Of a DNA stretch of 64,000 bases, positions 52,701-64,000 are shown piece by piece. The stretch lies in NCBI GenBank assembly GCA_013396755.1, contig VWZF01002931.1, positions 80,429 through 144,428 on the forward strand, written 5' to 3'. Positions within the stretch are counted from its first letter, which is position 1, and the number at the start of each line of letters is the position of its first letter. Made by a program: the position numbers and the translations under genes. Under the pieces are notes generated by a model, which did not search any database, was not told where the DNA came from, and saw only the letters and a program-made list of their open reading frames with translations. The DNA comes from Sclerurus mexicanus (taxonomy: Eukaryota; Chordata; Aves; Passeriformes; Furnariidae).

Positions 52701-53210
52701 AATGCAATTTCCTGTTACAAATTGATGTTCTGATGCTGCAAACCTCTGTTCCCATGAATGCTCTGGTTTGGTAAGCAGGGCTGCCAGTTATGCTGGTGGC
52801 AGCGGGGCCGGTAAGCATACGCCGGAGGCTTTGGGATGCTGTGCTCACAAGCTGGACTTCCTGCTTAGAGCTTACAGTGCCAAGGTAAATAATTACGATA
52901 CCACACTGACAGATGTGTCAGAAGTATGAGGTATTAACTAGATTTACTACAGTCTGGAATAACTGACTTGTAATTTTCCGCTCTCCTAGCACGTAACACA
53001 GAATGATGTGAAGTGTGTTACAATGTCAGTATGTACCCAACTGCAACACTTAACCTTTCATGTCTTAGAATCCCTGTGTATTGCACTGGCTTCTCTTGCA
53101 CAAGACTCTAAGCCCCTTTTGTCTAACTATGCTGCTCCATAACAATCTCCAGAAATAGGGCTGAATTTAACCTAACAGTCTCAATTATCATTGCCTTGTA
53201 AGCTAGTGAG

Positions 53211-53349
53211 ATTGACAGAGTTCAAGAAGTGTTTGGAAAACATTTTCACGGACATGGTGCAATTTTTGGGGTCATCCTGTGCAGGGCCAGGAGTTTGACT
53301 CCATGATCCTTGTGGGGTCCCTTCCAGCTCAGGGTATTCTATGATTCTT
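53211..53349 (+). mobile_element. CR1 LINE 3' terminal fragment
   Basis: A typical CR1 end in plus orientation: ATTGACAGAGTTCAAGAAGT, GGGGTCATCCTGTGCAGGGC, CAGGAGTTTGACTCCATGAT, CCTTGTGGGGTCCCTTCCAG and TATTCTATGATTCT. It is about 140 nt long, antisense to PTPN14, and of the same subfamily type as the older element at 5588-6196. Confidence 0.9.
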
Positions 53350-56300
53350 CCTGGTCAAAGGACATAAGACAGTTGTCATCATCATGATCCTGGCAGGACA
53401 AGGATAATCAGTGCTGAGTCTCAGCAGACATGGCAATCAGGCATTCTTTTGTTTTTAATTTCCTCTGACCTTGCAGTTTGTCCTTGTAAAGTTCTCGCTG
53501 TTCACGAGTTAACGCATCTCTGTTTGAACAAACTTAGTACACAAACTGCTTCCACATTCTCAATAACCCCTTCTGATGACAATTCCACCAAAACAACCAT
53601 TCATTGCCATTTTTCTTAAGTCAAGAAGACACAAAAGTATACAAATCACTGAAAATATGAAAGATTTGACATATAGTCTTTAAAGGCATATATACAGACA
53701 AATACTACAATAAAATAGCATAATTGATTCCAGTATTTTGAAGTCTCCTAAAAACAAAGGGAACCTTTGATATTTCTAACTCCTGAGAAACATAAACTGC
53801 AGAGGTAAAGCTTACAGCCATGTCTAGACATCACTTATCCAATGCACAATGCCACAGTGGTTGTGGTGATAGGCAGCACATGATGCAATGGTACATAGCC
53901 TGTAACTAAGAACATCACACTTGGGAGACTACAGATTAATCAGTTGACAGAACTACTCTTAAAATCCATATATCCTTGATATTTATAAACTTCATTTACC
54001 TTTCCTATTATTTCTCTACCATTATAGAGATGAGATATATATATTGTGTTTTAAAACAAAAACCCCACAACACTTAAAGCTCTCCTCAATCTCTTCTCCT
54101 AAAAGGTAGAGGAATTACAGCATAAAGACTTGATAAAACACTTGTCACTGACATCATCATCATCCAGGGCAGATTCTGCACTGTTCAGTGCACAGTCCCT
54201 TCTGCTGCAGTTAGCACTTGATACCCAGCACTACCAGTTTGTTACAATGACTAAATTCTTTTAGGTTTGACCCCTTTACACAAAGATCAGCACACAGGCC
54301 AGTGAAATAACTTTACCAAGACAGAAAGAAATCTACATGTAAGTAATCATGCAAAGGGTTCCTATCCACACTGTTTCTCCCTAAGATGCATTTAGCACCT
54401 TGCTTAGAGGTAGAAAGTTGGTTTAATGATGTCTGATGGAACCCAATGTACAAAGCACCCAGTATGGTCAACATGAAATGATCTGGGGCATCACACCTCA
54501 AGACAGCCTTAGGCAGGGCAAGAAAATACATGGGTGAATGAATATATGGCCTGTCAAATACCTCAGCATAAAGCAAAAGAAGTGTATAACGAAGTATAGG
54601 TATGAAGGCATGAAATATATACTGAAAAGAGATCACTTTATTCATAAAGGCCCCAAAACACTATACTACGAAAACTATTTACTTAGATGTCTCTAGACTG
54701 GTTTTATACTACTGTTTTACCAGATCTTCTGCTTTAAAAAAATGGGTTTAAATGCCTAAGCCAAAAAACCCTCATTAAACAACAAAAAAGACCCTTGACT
54801 TTTTCCCTAGTTCAGCAACCCAGCTCATCTTCACCCTTAATAGAGCTGTGGAAAAATAACAATTACTAGAGCTAATATCATGTGGTTTTCATCTAAAAAC
54901 TTAAAGAACAAGAGAAAATCAATAAAGAGATCTATATGATTACAAAGTCAGAACCTTGTCCATTTTTCTGACAGAGGCTTAGACCCTTCAGGGATTCCCA
55001 TAACAGAGCTATTGCTGAGAGATTAGTACAATTAATAATAGAGCTTATTACTGGGAAGTTTTTCCTATCAAACACTCTAGAGTCTGCCCTAATCTTACAT
55101 AATTTTTTTATTAACTGTATTACCAAAGGGTCTTTTTCAACATGTGAGTTTTAAATGTTATTTTATTTTCCTTCACATAACATAGCCTTTGTAAAAGGCA
55201 CTCAACAAAACTAACAAGTTCTGCTTTCAAAACTGCTGCCACAGTGCTCTCAGGTCTTGGCAAAAAGCCTTTTTAAGATAAACACACACAAGCCCATTTT
55301 TTCCTCCCTCTCTTTGTCCTATCCTCTGCCACTGTCTTTAACTGAAACATGCAACATGAAGAGACTGACAAATGCATTTGCTTTGATTCCATCCCAAGTA
55401 AAAAATAAATTACTTCATAAATCCACACTACTAAAGAGAGCAAGTAAAATTAAAGTGGTATTTAACAGTGGACAGTGTTACCTGAAGTTAGCTGAATGAC
55501 CCTTTCACTGACAGATTTACATGCATTATTACTGTATTATCGCAAGCTCACAGCCTGGCCAGTCCTGACCGTTTCAGTGTATTGCTGGGTGGGGGGAAAG
55601 GAAGTGCAAAATTTCACAGCTCTATGCAGAGAGCTACTGGTACTTGTCAAGGACACTGAACACATAAAGTTAATGTGAAAGTTAAGCTACATGTTAACAA
55701 ACTTATATTGTAATGCAAGTGGAAAATACAAAAGTAGGAAAGAAACCTTATATAGCATCAACCAAAGTTGACATTACTGACTAACAGGACAAAATGACTG
55801 TCTCCGAGTGCACCCACCCCTTGTGAAATGTTTTGACAAATTAATTACTGCATGGGTCACAGTCTTCATACCTAAGTCAGGTTCTAGGAAAACTGTAAGA
55901 CTACATTGGTATCTCCAAATAAACCCATTTGTACATCAGAAGAAACACCAAACATTGTTAGACAAGGTTTAAAGGCTTTTGAAAACTCATCCTATCCACT
56001 TAATAATTGACTCTTTCCACAGTGAAGAGTTATATGCAAATGTATAGTACAAAAACTCAGAGCTGCTCTGTGACCAGCTGTTTCAGGTTACTACACCCAC
56101 AGTGAAGAACAACAGCAGCTAGAGCAAAACTAACACACCAAATAGAGATGATGTCATACTCCAAGTCACTGTATTCCCCTTAAAAGTGCTCCTCTCCATT
56201 CTAGCTCCAGAGAAACACTCATCACTTCATAAAGTCAAGTGGTATCAGTAATTCTCTTCTGAAACAAGTGCCTCTAATTACTGAACCATAAATGTGCAGG

Positions 56301-56504
56301 AAATGTGCATTTCTGGATTTACATATTTAAAAGCATATTTATGACAATTCAGCAATCAAATACAGAAACCAGAAAAAATTTCTAAGAAATGAACCAGCTA
56401 CAGAAGATGGGCAGGCTATGACAAAATAAACAAAAATCCTTAGATACATGTCAGCTCTCCCCAACATACCATTTGCCTATTACACCAAATCATTTCTTCT
56501 CCGC

Positions 56505-56592
56505 TTCCTTAGACTGTAATTCAAGATGCACATTTTGTCTTTTGCTATTTGTAAAGCTCCCAGTACATTCTACAACACAGCAAGGAATTAAA
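56505..56592 (+). mobile_element. L2/MIR-type 3' tail (ancient LINE/SINE remnant)
   Basis: CTTAGACTGTAATTCAAGAT, then TTTTGTCTTTTGCTATTTGT and AAAGCTCCCAGTACATTCTA-CAACACAG. This follows the remembered L2 3'-end layout of TAGACTGTAAGCTCCTTGAG, a TGTCTT...TTTGTA segment, and CCCAGCACCTAGCACAGTG. Divergence is high, so this is a tentative call. Confidence 0.45.
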
Positions 56593-57415
56593 AAACATTA
56601 CTTATGAATTGAAATCTCTCTCTCCATATGCAGCATTGTATTTATATAAATACTTCTCCCTATATAACATTAAGTAGCATGAAACACCAAAATGCACAGC
56701 GAAAGCCCTAGAATATGTAAAAACTAAAAATAAATTTCAGCTTTAAATGGCAGCTTTTATTTCTTGCTTGTCCAAAAGAAAGATAATAAAAAAATGGAAG
56801 TGAAATTGCTAGCAACAAACATACTTAGCATTTGGATGCTAAATGCTAACACAACTCAATAATGTTGTCCTGAAATATTTTAGTTCTGTTTTATAAACAA
56901 GATTTCCAACTATGCACAAAAACATTTTGGGGCACCAAGCTATGAAGGGGAACATGGACATGTGAAGAAGAGAACTTGCAAGAAAACCCCCATCACTGAC
57001 TTTCTCTGCTCTCAAGTAGAACCACAATAAAGTGGGAAGCAGCAGTGCATGAATATCAATACTATGATTTAGCTTTCTCTGCTGTCACAGATTCCCACAA
57101 CACAATCTTGGCAAAGGTGGATGGAATCACAGACCCTTTACTCAAGTAAGTTTACATGAGTTATTTTATTCACAAGCAGAAACTTGCCCTGTCCGCTCTC
57201 CATTCTGAACCTGCCAGAGCTCTGAAGGTGTGTCAGTATTTCTGCCTACCAGCAGCAGACTCCATTAGCCATCCCCTTCAGTCAGCAGCCAACTTCTTTA
57301 GCTGGTAAGCTGACTAAAGCATCTTCCTAAACAGACTGAATTTTCACAACACTATGAAGAATGTAAATAGACATAAATCCACCTCAAGTAGCCCTTAACA
57401 GATGCCAGCGAAGGG

Positions 57416-57495
57416 AAAAAAACCCCAACCAACCAAACAAAACATCAACAACATAAAAATACCATCCAAAAAAATTAAAAATTACTATCATTCCA
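57416..57495 (+). repeat. G-free A/C-rich tract
   Basis: Eighty nucleotides without a single G on the plus strand, largely A and C (AACCCC, AACCAACCAAACAAAACA). It is a second, weaker instance of the asymmetry seen at 43749-43880. Confidence 0.7.
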
Positions 57496-59939
57496 GATGC
57501 CTCTTTCCCAGGGCCTTTAAATAAATTCCCATCACCCCCAAAGCTCATCAAGGTTCTTTCTCCTGAGGCAGGTCTGTTCACATTGAACTTTTTGGTAAGC
57601 TCTTAAGGCAGAATCAGATTTCCTCAGAAATCCCTCTTTTCCATATTTGAGGTAGGACTTTCAAGAACTGCTCCCTCTGAAGGCATCAGAAATTTCACTC
57701 CACTTCAGCACAAGGTGAATTAGGCCACTGGCTACATTGCTTTTCCTTCTCCTCCCCCACTGTCCTGGTAAACAGCAGGCACAAAGTTGTTTTTTGTAGA
57801 AATTCTTTCACACATTGTCTTGCTCACCTGAGATAAGCACTGCATATCACATTCCCAGAAAACACAGGGTTTCCACTACCAGCAGGATACATTTTGCACT
57901 GAAAGAACAAATGAAAGTCCTGCAGAAAGGGGTCCAAATCAAAATGGTATCAACAGACATGAAAAATAGGATCTGGCTTCTACTAGTTGAGTCTCTGATT
58001 GGCAAAGTCCCCTGATTTCGTCCAGGCTTGTCCAAAAACCTAGCTTAATTGTCATCATCAATAAAAAGCTAAAGGCATTTTATCTACAAGGTAGTGAATG
58101 CCTCCTCTAAAAAGAGGGAGTTCCATGATAAGAGCTAATCTCAAAAACCTTAGGAATGCAAACTATTTTCTCAGTTGTAAAAACAAGAAAGAATTTCACA
58201 AACACAAGTTAAAACAACTACTGGTAACCTCATGTTTCTCCCACACTGCCAATTTCTCGAGGGCTAAGGCCCTACCCTCTGTCCTTCACAGAGATATGCT
58301 TTGAATCAAGCCAAAAATTCAAAGGATGGGGTCCCAAGAGAAGCCATCACTTTTATGTATCTTTACAAATGAGGAAGTTTCCATAAACCTTATTTTCTAA
58401 ATTCAAAACGCAGTGCTAGGCTGCCTTCACAACAGCTTCACCCTTTCCAATGGGGAAGTCAGAAAATCAGTCAACACTTTATTTTGCAGATGGCTGCCAG
58501 GAAGCCTGTAAGACAGCTCATTCTGGCTGGTTAGACCACCTAAAAGTTGCTCAAGTCCTGTTTTTTTATTCTTGAAGCTATAGCACAGTTTTCTAAAACT
58601 TCTACAGACAACTCTTAACCATGTTATAGCCTACATGCGCTAGTCTGTTAATATGAGGTCTTGATTACTAGATCAATCATGATGCCTGCTACTAAATCAA
58701 CTTCTTTCCACACTTTCTCTTTTGCAACAGACTAGCACCTGCAGTCTATGGATGTACAAAAATTCCATGATGTTGGCACACTATTGCTCTGCCAATACTT
58801 TCTTTGAAAGACCCACTAAATTGCAGATGATCTAATTACCTCCAGAAACTGGTCCTTGTGCTTCTCACAACCAGATACAACTATCATTCTGTTACAGAAA
58901 TCAAAAATACCTATATTAACAACTCAAACTACAAAATATCCTTTGTCCATTAGAGCACATACTAGAAATCACTGATCATAACCAAGGTGATGAATAACAG
59001 ATATCAGTGTTACCTGTCTTTTAAATGAAGCCTAACCATCATTTCTGTTCTTCTCTATGCCAGCCCAGATCATAGCAGAATATGCTCAAAACATTAAAAT
59101 ATTGAAATTCAAAGAGTTAAAAACTTAAAATCCAAGATATATTTTCCATAAATCCTGAACATATTTAAAGAAATAAATCTTTTAATTTCACTTGCACTAA
59201 TATGTAATTAAAATCAGCATCATTCACTGTTCAATACAGAAACTAAATTACTAAAGTGGGTCAAATAATCAGCCTGACATCCTGTTTCTAACAGCAGCTT
59301 ACCCTGTAAGAAAACATACAAAATATCACAGCAGGCACTTAAAGCATTATGTGTCCTAAGGGGAATTTCTTAATCCCTGTCAGATAGGGTTGATTTATGC
59401 CCTAGAGCAGTACAGTTAGCATCCCTTCAGTTGTAACTGTGACTCTTCCTCCCATCTCTAGAACAGTTCACTTGTCTTGTTCATCCTACCAGGCTCTTGG
59501 TTTATTATGATCACCTTTGGTGGTATACACCAAAAAATGGTGACTTAGGAGTATTATACACATTGTCTTTCAAACTACTCCCTGTAACAAGTCATTGTAT
59601 CAAAGGTCAAACATTATTTTGCAGATATACATCCCATCTCCCCCTTACCCCCTCAAAACAGAGCAACGCTAAAATTTTCAGTTAACTTCATATGAGTATT
59701 TTTCAGTCTCTCTTCTTTGATAGGAGATCCCAAATTGATTATTCCAGGTGAATTTGAGCACCAGTTTAATAACATCCTTTGTGTCATTAACACAACATTG
59801 CAAAATAACTGTGGCATTTTTGTTCTGCTCAACACTAAGTACTAAGAACGTGCATAAGTTCAGATAAAACTCTGTTGAAATCTTCCTTCCCACCTCAATA
59901 AATATAGTTAATTTACAATCCAGTAACATGAACAAGTAA

Positions 59940-60175
59940 TTTGATTATTCCCTCTAACATGCATATTCTTGAATTTATCAACATCATCTGCTATGCTTCC
60001 CTTTTACCCAGCTTTCTTGGATTCCCTTTAAAATTTCTGTCTTCTTCAATCTTGCCTAATCCAAATACTTTTGCATCATTAGCAAGTTTTGGCACACCAT
60101 CATTCATCTAGTTTATTAGATCACCAACATACATGTTCAACACCCTCTTTTCAGAGTTGTTTCTACATCATATGG
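59940..60175 (-). mobile_element. Old CR1/L3-like LINE remnant
   Basis: The plus strand carries GGATTCCCTTTAAAATTTCT, then TTTTGCATCATTAGCAAGTT, TTGGCACACC, TTCATCTAGTTTATTAGATC and CAACATACATGTTCAACACC. This resembles the complement of an ancient vertebrate CR1/L3 3' region (an 'in-ATTAGCAAATTT...TTTATGAATATGTTGAACA' pattern). It is heavily decayed and identified from memory only. Confidence 0.4.
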
Positions 60176-61917
60176 TAATTTAAGGTTTACATTGTTACAG
60201 ACAAAAAAAAAAGGTGCATTCTTAGTCATAAGAACAGGTACAGGTACATTGATTGAGAATTAGAGAGTTTCAGTTTCCAAAAGAGATGCTTGGTGTTGAG
60301 CAAAGCTCAGTACCTAAACTCTTCACAGGACCAGAGAATAAGACTGTCACAATAGCTACAGGACATCAGAGGGGTCAGTGTTCTCTTTTTCCCAGGCTAT
60401 CACCTATCCAACATGTTATATACCCAACACCCTGTAGAAAAATTCTTTGGTCAGAAAACCTTCTTTAGCTAAATTTATGCTTGATTAGGCCTAATTCTAT
60501 AGTCCCTTAGGTATTCTCAGAAGGAGCTCACATACAGCTGACTATGACATGTACAACTGCTTATTAGGGCAGACATAATAGGGTGGGGAAATACGTTTTA
60601 AAACAAATATGCATGTTCTTTTTATATACCTTGTGCTGCACCATAGTCCTGTGTCCTTAATTCCTTTCACACTCCAGAGTTCTCCTCATTCCCTCCTACA
60701 GCCCAGAGGAAAGGGGAAAAGTTATGGAGTGCAGTTCCTGCTCCACATTTGTGAGGAACCCTATTCCTTCAGAGCATGTGACATGTCTACTCATAGATCA
60801 TCTCTTCAGCTCCACATGCATAGAAAGCCAAAAGGCTTTAAGCAGAAGATGGGCACCCCATGGAACAGGCTACACTTGCTCTGGACGGGGAGTTGATTCA
60901 GGACAAGCAGAAGATGGTACCTACCCTCCAAATGTTGAGGTCCACTGCACTAGGCACAGGATAGGGGTTAGCCAGTGGAACCAAAATCATACTTTTAACA
61001 CAAACATGGACTTCAGCTCAGGTCTATCTCAGTTCCTTTAGGAACAAATCTTTAATTATTAGTTCTTAATATATATTTTTGAACAATTTAGTAGGTGGAG
61101 GTAGCAGCTTTCATGGAGTCTCTGAATAGAAACCCAGTAGATTTTAAAACTGGAAGGAGACTTTTTCACATAAAACTTCAGAGAATCTTGTGCACAGGCA
61201 TACTCCCCCCTCACAAGAGAAACATCTAGGTGGTAATGGTTTGTTTTCAAAGATTAGGATCTGTTCCAATGGAACTCCACAAAGTATAATAGGCCAAAGC
61301 ATGCTGTACTTTGCAGTGGATTTAGATATAAAGAATACTTTTACGGCATCTTCTCAGCATGAAAATTAAGCCTTTATTGAAATCTTCTGTAATCGAGTTG
61401 GATACACAGGCACAAATATATTGCATAGTAAGTATTACAGCCTGGCTCCTGCAAAGACTTGTATACACATTTATTATCATGCATATAAAAGAAATTCCAT
61501 GGTTTAAAAAGCACTATTCATGAATGTGAGTTTAAACACCTGGTTGGGTCTTCACAGGACTATATGGTAATGAGCAGCACTGCCTGCTGCAAAGTTTTTA
61601 CCTATTCTATACTACCAGCAGTTTATAAAAACCCCTCTCAGCTGACAAACCCTTGCAACAGGGAAGGACTTGCTTCCAGCTGAGGAGCTGGAGTTCAAGT
61701 TGACTTTTCACATTGCATGTATCTATGCTAAATTTAAATCTAAATTAAAATAAAAAATTTAAATTAAAATGAGCTCCTTAAGTAACATTTAATCAAACAC
61801 AGCCTCTCTGGGTATGAGAGAAAGAGAACTAAAAGCAGTACTTTGGCTGCAGCAGTACCAAATAAACATAGAAAAAGGAAGTCATAGAGTTACCATATGT
61901 ACACAACTATATATGAA

Positions 61918-61962
61918 TGCATATATATATATATACATACACACACATATATATATAAATAG
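61918..61962. repeat. Compound TA/CA microsatellite
   Basis: ATGCATATATATATATATAC, then ATACACACACATATATATAT. It is similar in type to the one at 32648-32693. Confidence 0.85.
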
Positions 61963-61977
61963 TTTCTCCATGAAACA

Positions 61978-62028
61978 ATTTGCTAAGTGCACAACTTAGC
62001 AGACAAAACTATTTGCTAAGTGCACAAC
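61978..62028 (+). repeat. 18-bp direct repeat (period 33) containing a hairpin
   Basis: ATTTGCTAAGTGCACAAC is present at 61978-61995 and 62011-62028. The first copy also forms a hairpin: TGCTAAGT (61981-61988) pairs with ACTTAGCA (61994-62001) around GCACA. Confidence 0.75.
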
Positions 62029-63433
62029 AGGAGATGTATTTCATAGAAAGTCATTACATACCTAAGTTACAATAACTGACTCATGGGCTTCTGCTGGACG
62101 AGAACGTCCAGGAGAAAAATCTAGTGCTGACACTGGTTGCTAATTAACCCTCATGAACAACACTGCACCAAAGCTACTTCTGCTACTCTTACAAAAACAT
62201 TTAAAAGGCATATGTAAAACTTGTATATACATACCAAAGCTCAGTTTGTTCAGTACAGGGATGAGTCCAGCAGTCCTCACTCTGGCCTTGATCTGCACCA
62301 CTAGATTCTCTGAGGATGCATCAAGACAGTCGTGCTTTCAAGCTTCTTGCACACAAACACAGTGGCCACAAGCTCTGCCACAGATTTTAGGAACTACCTT
62401 TTAGCTGATGGGCTGTGCCTCAACACCATAAGTTTGCAAAGCTCCCAACTTTTGTATCACAACCCGTGAGATACACACAACTGCCCTCTGCCTGTAAGCA
62501 ACTCTGGCACAGCCTTCTGAAGATACTAAAAAGAGTTCAAGTGCTGCCAATAACAGAACAGGGCCTTCAGCTTATTTGCATTACTATAATATCAACACAT
62601 GCTCTATTTTACAACATGTAACAAGTACTGGATGTCAGCTACAAACCCCCCAGAGGACAAGACCAAAAGCTGTTTAATTTGTATTTTGTCACTCATATTT
62701 GATAGGACATTCTCAGCTGGATAACCACAGAGCAGTCCCTGCTGGGACTGGCTCCCCTCACATCTCTCCCCAAAAAGACCTGACTACCTCCTCTCCATAC
62801 TATGGAGGTTGGCAGGTGGTGACTTGTGATTTGGGGGGAGCCATTTCTTATGTATATCTTTCCAAACTCTGAAGAACTGCAGCATGTAACAGTGCTTTCA
62901 GAATAACCAAACCCTGTAGCAATTATCTGCACAAAGTTTAAAGAAAAAAGGACTGGCTTCTGGTAAAATCATTTCTTTCAGCTATGGTTTCAGGCTACAT
63001 GCCAAAAATCCCAGAAAACGTTTTGGGCAACAACATATTGAATCTGAGCCTTTTACCAGTCACTGTTTGCTTCCACCTTGTTAAAGTTACAAACAGCCAA
63101 AGAGTTACTTCTCATGGAAACATGATTATTTTATGTAAATCAGAGATAAAACGTTCCCGATAGGAAAGCTCCAGCACGCATTATATCCACATACCACACA
63201 TACATTATGTAACGCTTGTCCCAAATACACCCCGATAAAGTGAGCTGGTTTGAGATCTTAACAATTCATCCACTTTGCCACATTAGAAACGAGAGCATAT
63301 GTCACCCTTCCCTGCCTCTCCGCGATCTTTTCTGCAGAACTCGTCGGAGTTACATACTTGCCGAAGACGAACAGCCAGTTTAGGCTTGACTGTAACTAAC
63401 AAAGAGCAAGGTAAACCCCCGGGCGGGGGGGAG

Positions 63434-63461
63434 GCAAACACGGGCATGCAAACACGGGCAT
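63434..63461 (+). repeat. Perfect 14-bp tandem duplication in the CpG island
   Basis: GCAAACACGGGCAT occurs twice in a row (63434-63447, 63448-63461), just inside intron 1. The second copy ends in a CATTCC motif. Confidence 0.85.
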
Positions 63462-63770
63462 TCCGCGATGTAAATACAGGCAGCCCCGCACGGAGCCGTT
63501 CCTCGCTATTTACAAATACCTCTTGAGTACACAAACGCCGCGTTACTCGGGCGCCTAACAGATTGAATTCACGGGCTGGACGGGCCGCCCGAGACTCGTT
63601 TATCTGCAACCCAAGCTTAGCTGTTTTCGCAGTTTGCAGACAGCAGCGCGGAGCGGCAGCAGCTCCCCGCGGCGCAGAGCGAGCCCCGGCGCCGCCGATC
63701 GCGCACGCCGAGCCAAAGGCACAGCTCGGCTTGTTTCAAAGTCGGCGCGGCGAGCTCGACGGCTCCTTAC

Positions 63771-64000
63771 CTGGTGTGCGGCCCCGGGCAGCGCGGCGCT
63801 CCGGCGGTGTGCGCTCCCGCGGGGGCGGCGGCTGTCCCGGCCCGCGGGGGAAGGAGGGATGGAGGGAGGGATGGAGAGAGGGATGGAGAGCGGCTCCCTC
63901 CGCCCCGGCCCGGCCACCGTGGGGAAGTTCGGCGGGGCGGCCGCAGTGGCGGCGCGGAGGGCCGGGGCGCCCTGAGCTCCTGCTGCCGCCCGCGGGGTGC
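63771..64000 (-). other. PTPN14: PTPN14 noncoding first exon (predicted; 5' end unknown)
   Basis: On the minus strand the GC-rich sequence GGGGCCGCACACCAG ends at a consensus donor, CAG|GTAAGG (63771/63770), inside the CpG island. No ATG opening a frame compatible with PTPN14 was recognised, in keeping with a leader-only exon spliced to exon 2. The transcription start is not defined; the listed upper limit is the window edge, and the real exon may be shorter or extend outside. Confidence 0.65.
63854..63889 (+). repeat. 12-bp minisatellite, 3 copies, G-rich
   Basis: The unit GAGGGATGGAGG/A starts at 63854, 63866 and 63878. With the preceding G5 it offers several GGG runs, a quadruplex candidate on the plus strand (the template strand for PTPN14). 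It lies in or next to exon 1, so copy-number change could alter leader length. Confidence 0.8.

Larger units (their letters stand above)
23205..63770 (-). other. PTPN14: PTPN14 intron 1 (40.6 kb)
   Basis: The donor is CAG|GTAAGG at 63771/63770 and the acceptor TTTTGCAG at 23205. The span is mostly unique AT-rich DNA with no convincing exon on either strand. Features listed separately: MIR-like SINE (24.8 kb), GC-rich block (26.9-27.3 kb), C-rich quadruplex candidate (31.4 kb), palindromes (32.1 kb), A/C tracts (43.8 and 57.4 kb), assembly gap (47.2 kb), CR1 copies (47.3 and 53.2 kb), L2-like tail (56.5 kb) and an old CR1/L3-like remnant (60 kb). Stretches 27.3-31.3, 33-43.5, 44-46.3, 47.6-53.2 and 53.4-56.5 kb showed me only unique sequence and short simple repeats. 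A long first intron with embedded enhancers is common in this kind of gene, but I cannot identify enhancers from sequence alone. Confidence 0.85.
63290..64000 (-). promoter_or_regulatory. PTPN14: CpG-island promoter of PTPN14
   Basis: CpG density rises sharply from about 63.29 kb and is highest from 63.41 kb to the window end, against CpG-poor introns. GC-box-like sites (GGGCGGGG at 63421-63428, GGGGGCGG near 63820) and the absence of a TATA box near the predicted exon fit a broad, TATA-less promoter. Transcription is inferred to run towards lower coordinates because the island sits directly upstream of the exon 1 donor and exon 2. The island continues past the window, so its full extent and the exact start sites are unseen. 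A CATTCC (TEAD-core) site lies at 63459-63464. Confidence 0.85.

Noticed and set aside
54313..54645. 110-codon minus frame with an 'HSPMYF'-like string recalling olfactory receptors
   Set aside because: The surrounding residues lack the seven-helix pattern and other receptor motifs; likely coincidence.
60769..60790. GAGCATGTGACATGTCT as a possible p53 response element, considered because p53 has been reported to induce Ptpn14 in mouse
   Set aside because: Each half-site deviates from the RRRCWWGYYY pattern and the two overlap; perfect single half-sites elsewhere (about 16155 and 49928) lack a partner.
63634..63975. Arg/Ala-rich frames on both strands in the CpG island
   Set aside because: GC-rich sequence has few stops; the minus strand here is the noncoding exon 1/promoter and contains a consensus splice donor.

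Overview
This is vertebrate nuclear DNA, most likely from a bird. It is AT-rich, intron-dominated and sparse in repeats. The recognisable repeats are avian-style CR1 LINE 3' ends, with the short ATTCTATGATT-like terminus and the 'lead-in' GGTTGGA...CTTCCAA... signature. Two much older fragments look like MIR and L2. No bacterial, plasmid or phage features are present, and there are no operons, tRNAs, rRNAs or CRISPR arrays. The species cannot be fixed from the sequence.

The window is the 5' end of one gene on the minus strand, PTPN14 (non-receptor tyrosine phosphatase with an N-terminal FERM domain, a cytoskeletal and Hippo/YAP regulator). Read in transcript direction, from high to low coordinates: a CpG-island promoter and a noncoding first exon (about 63.3-64.0 kb, donor at 63771/63770); a 40.6-kb intron 1 (23205-63770); exon 2 (22875-23204), with 156 nt of 5' leader, a 25-codon uORF and codons 1-58; a 7.2-kb intron 2 (15636-22874); exon 3 (15466-15635), codons 59-114 plus two bases of codon 115; and the first 15.5 kb of intron 3 (1-15465). 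Every splice junction obeys GT-AG and the reading frame is continuous across exons 2 and 3. The rest of the FERM domain, the linker and the phosphatase domain lie beyond the low-coordinate end.

Intron content: a nested pair of CR1 elements (5.6-6.2 kb), further CR1 pieces (12.7, 47.3 and 53.2 kb), a MIR-like SINE (24.8 kb), an L2-like tail (56.5 kb), an old CR1/L3-like remnant (60 kb), microsatellites, several near-perfect inverted repeats, strand-asymmetric A/C tracts, a strong G-quadruplex candidate (31.4 kb, G-rich in the transcript) and a 30-N assembly gap inside a poly-A run (47.17 kb).

I found no second gene. The open frames of 60-176 codons scattered through the introns look like chance ORFs. 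I did not find a previously undescribed system. The most useful leads are the strong-context uORF, the transcript-strand G-quadruplex, the tandem hairpins at 14.84-14.91 and 32.14-32.18 kb, and the nested CR1.
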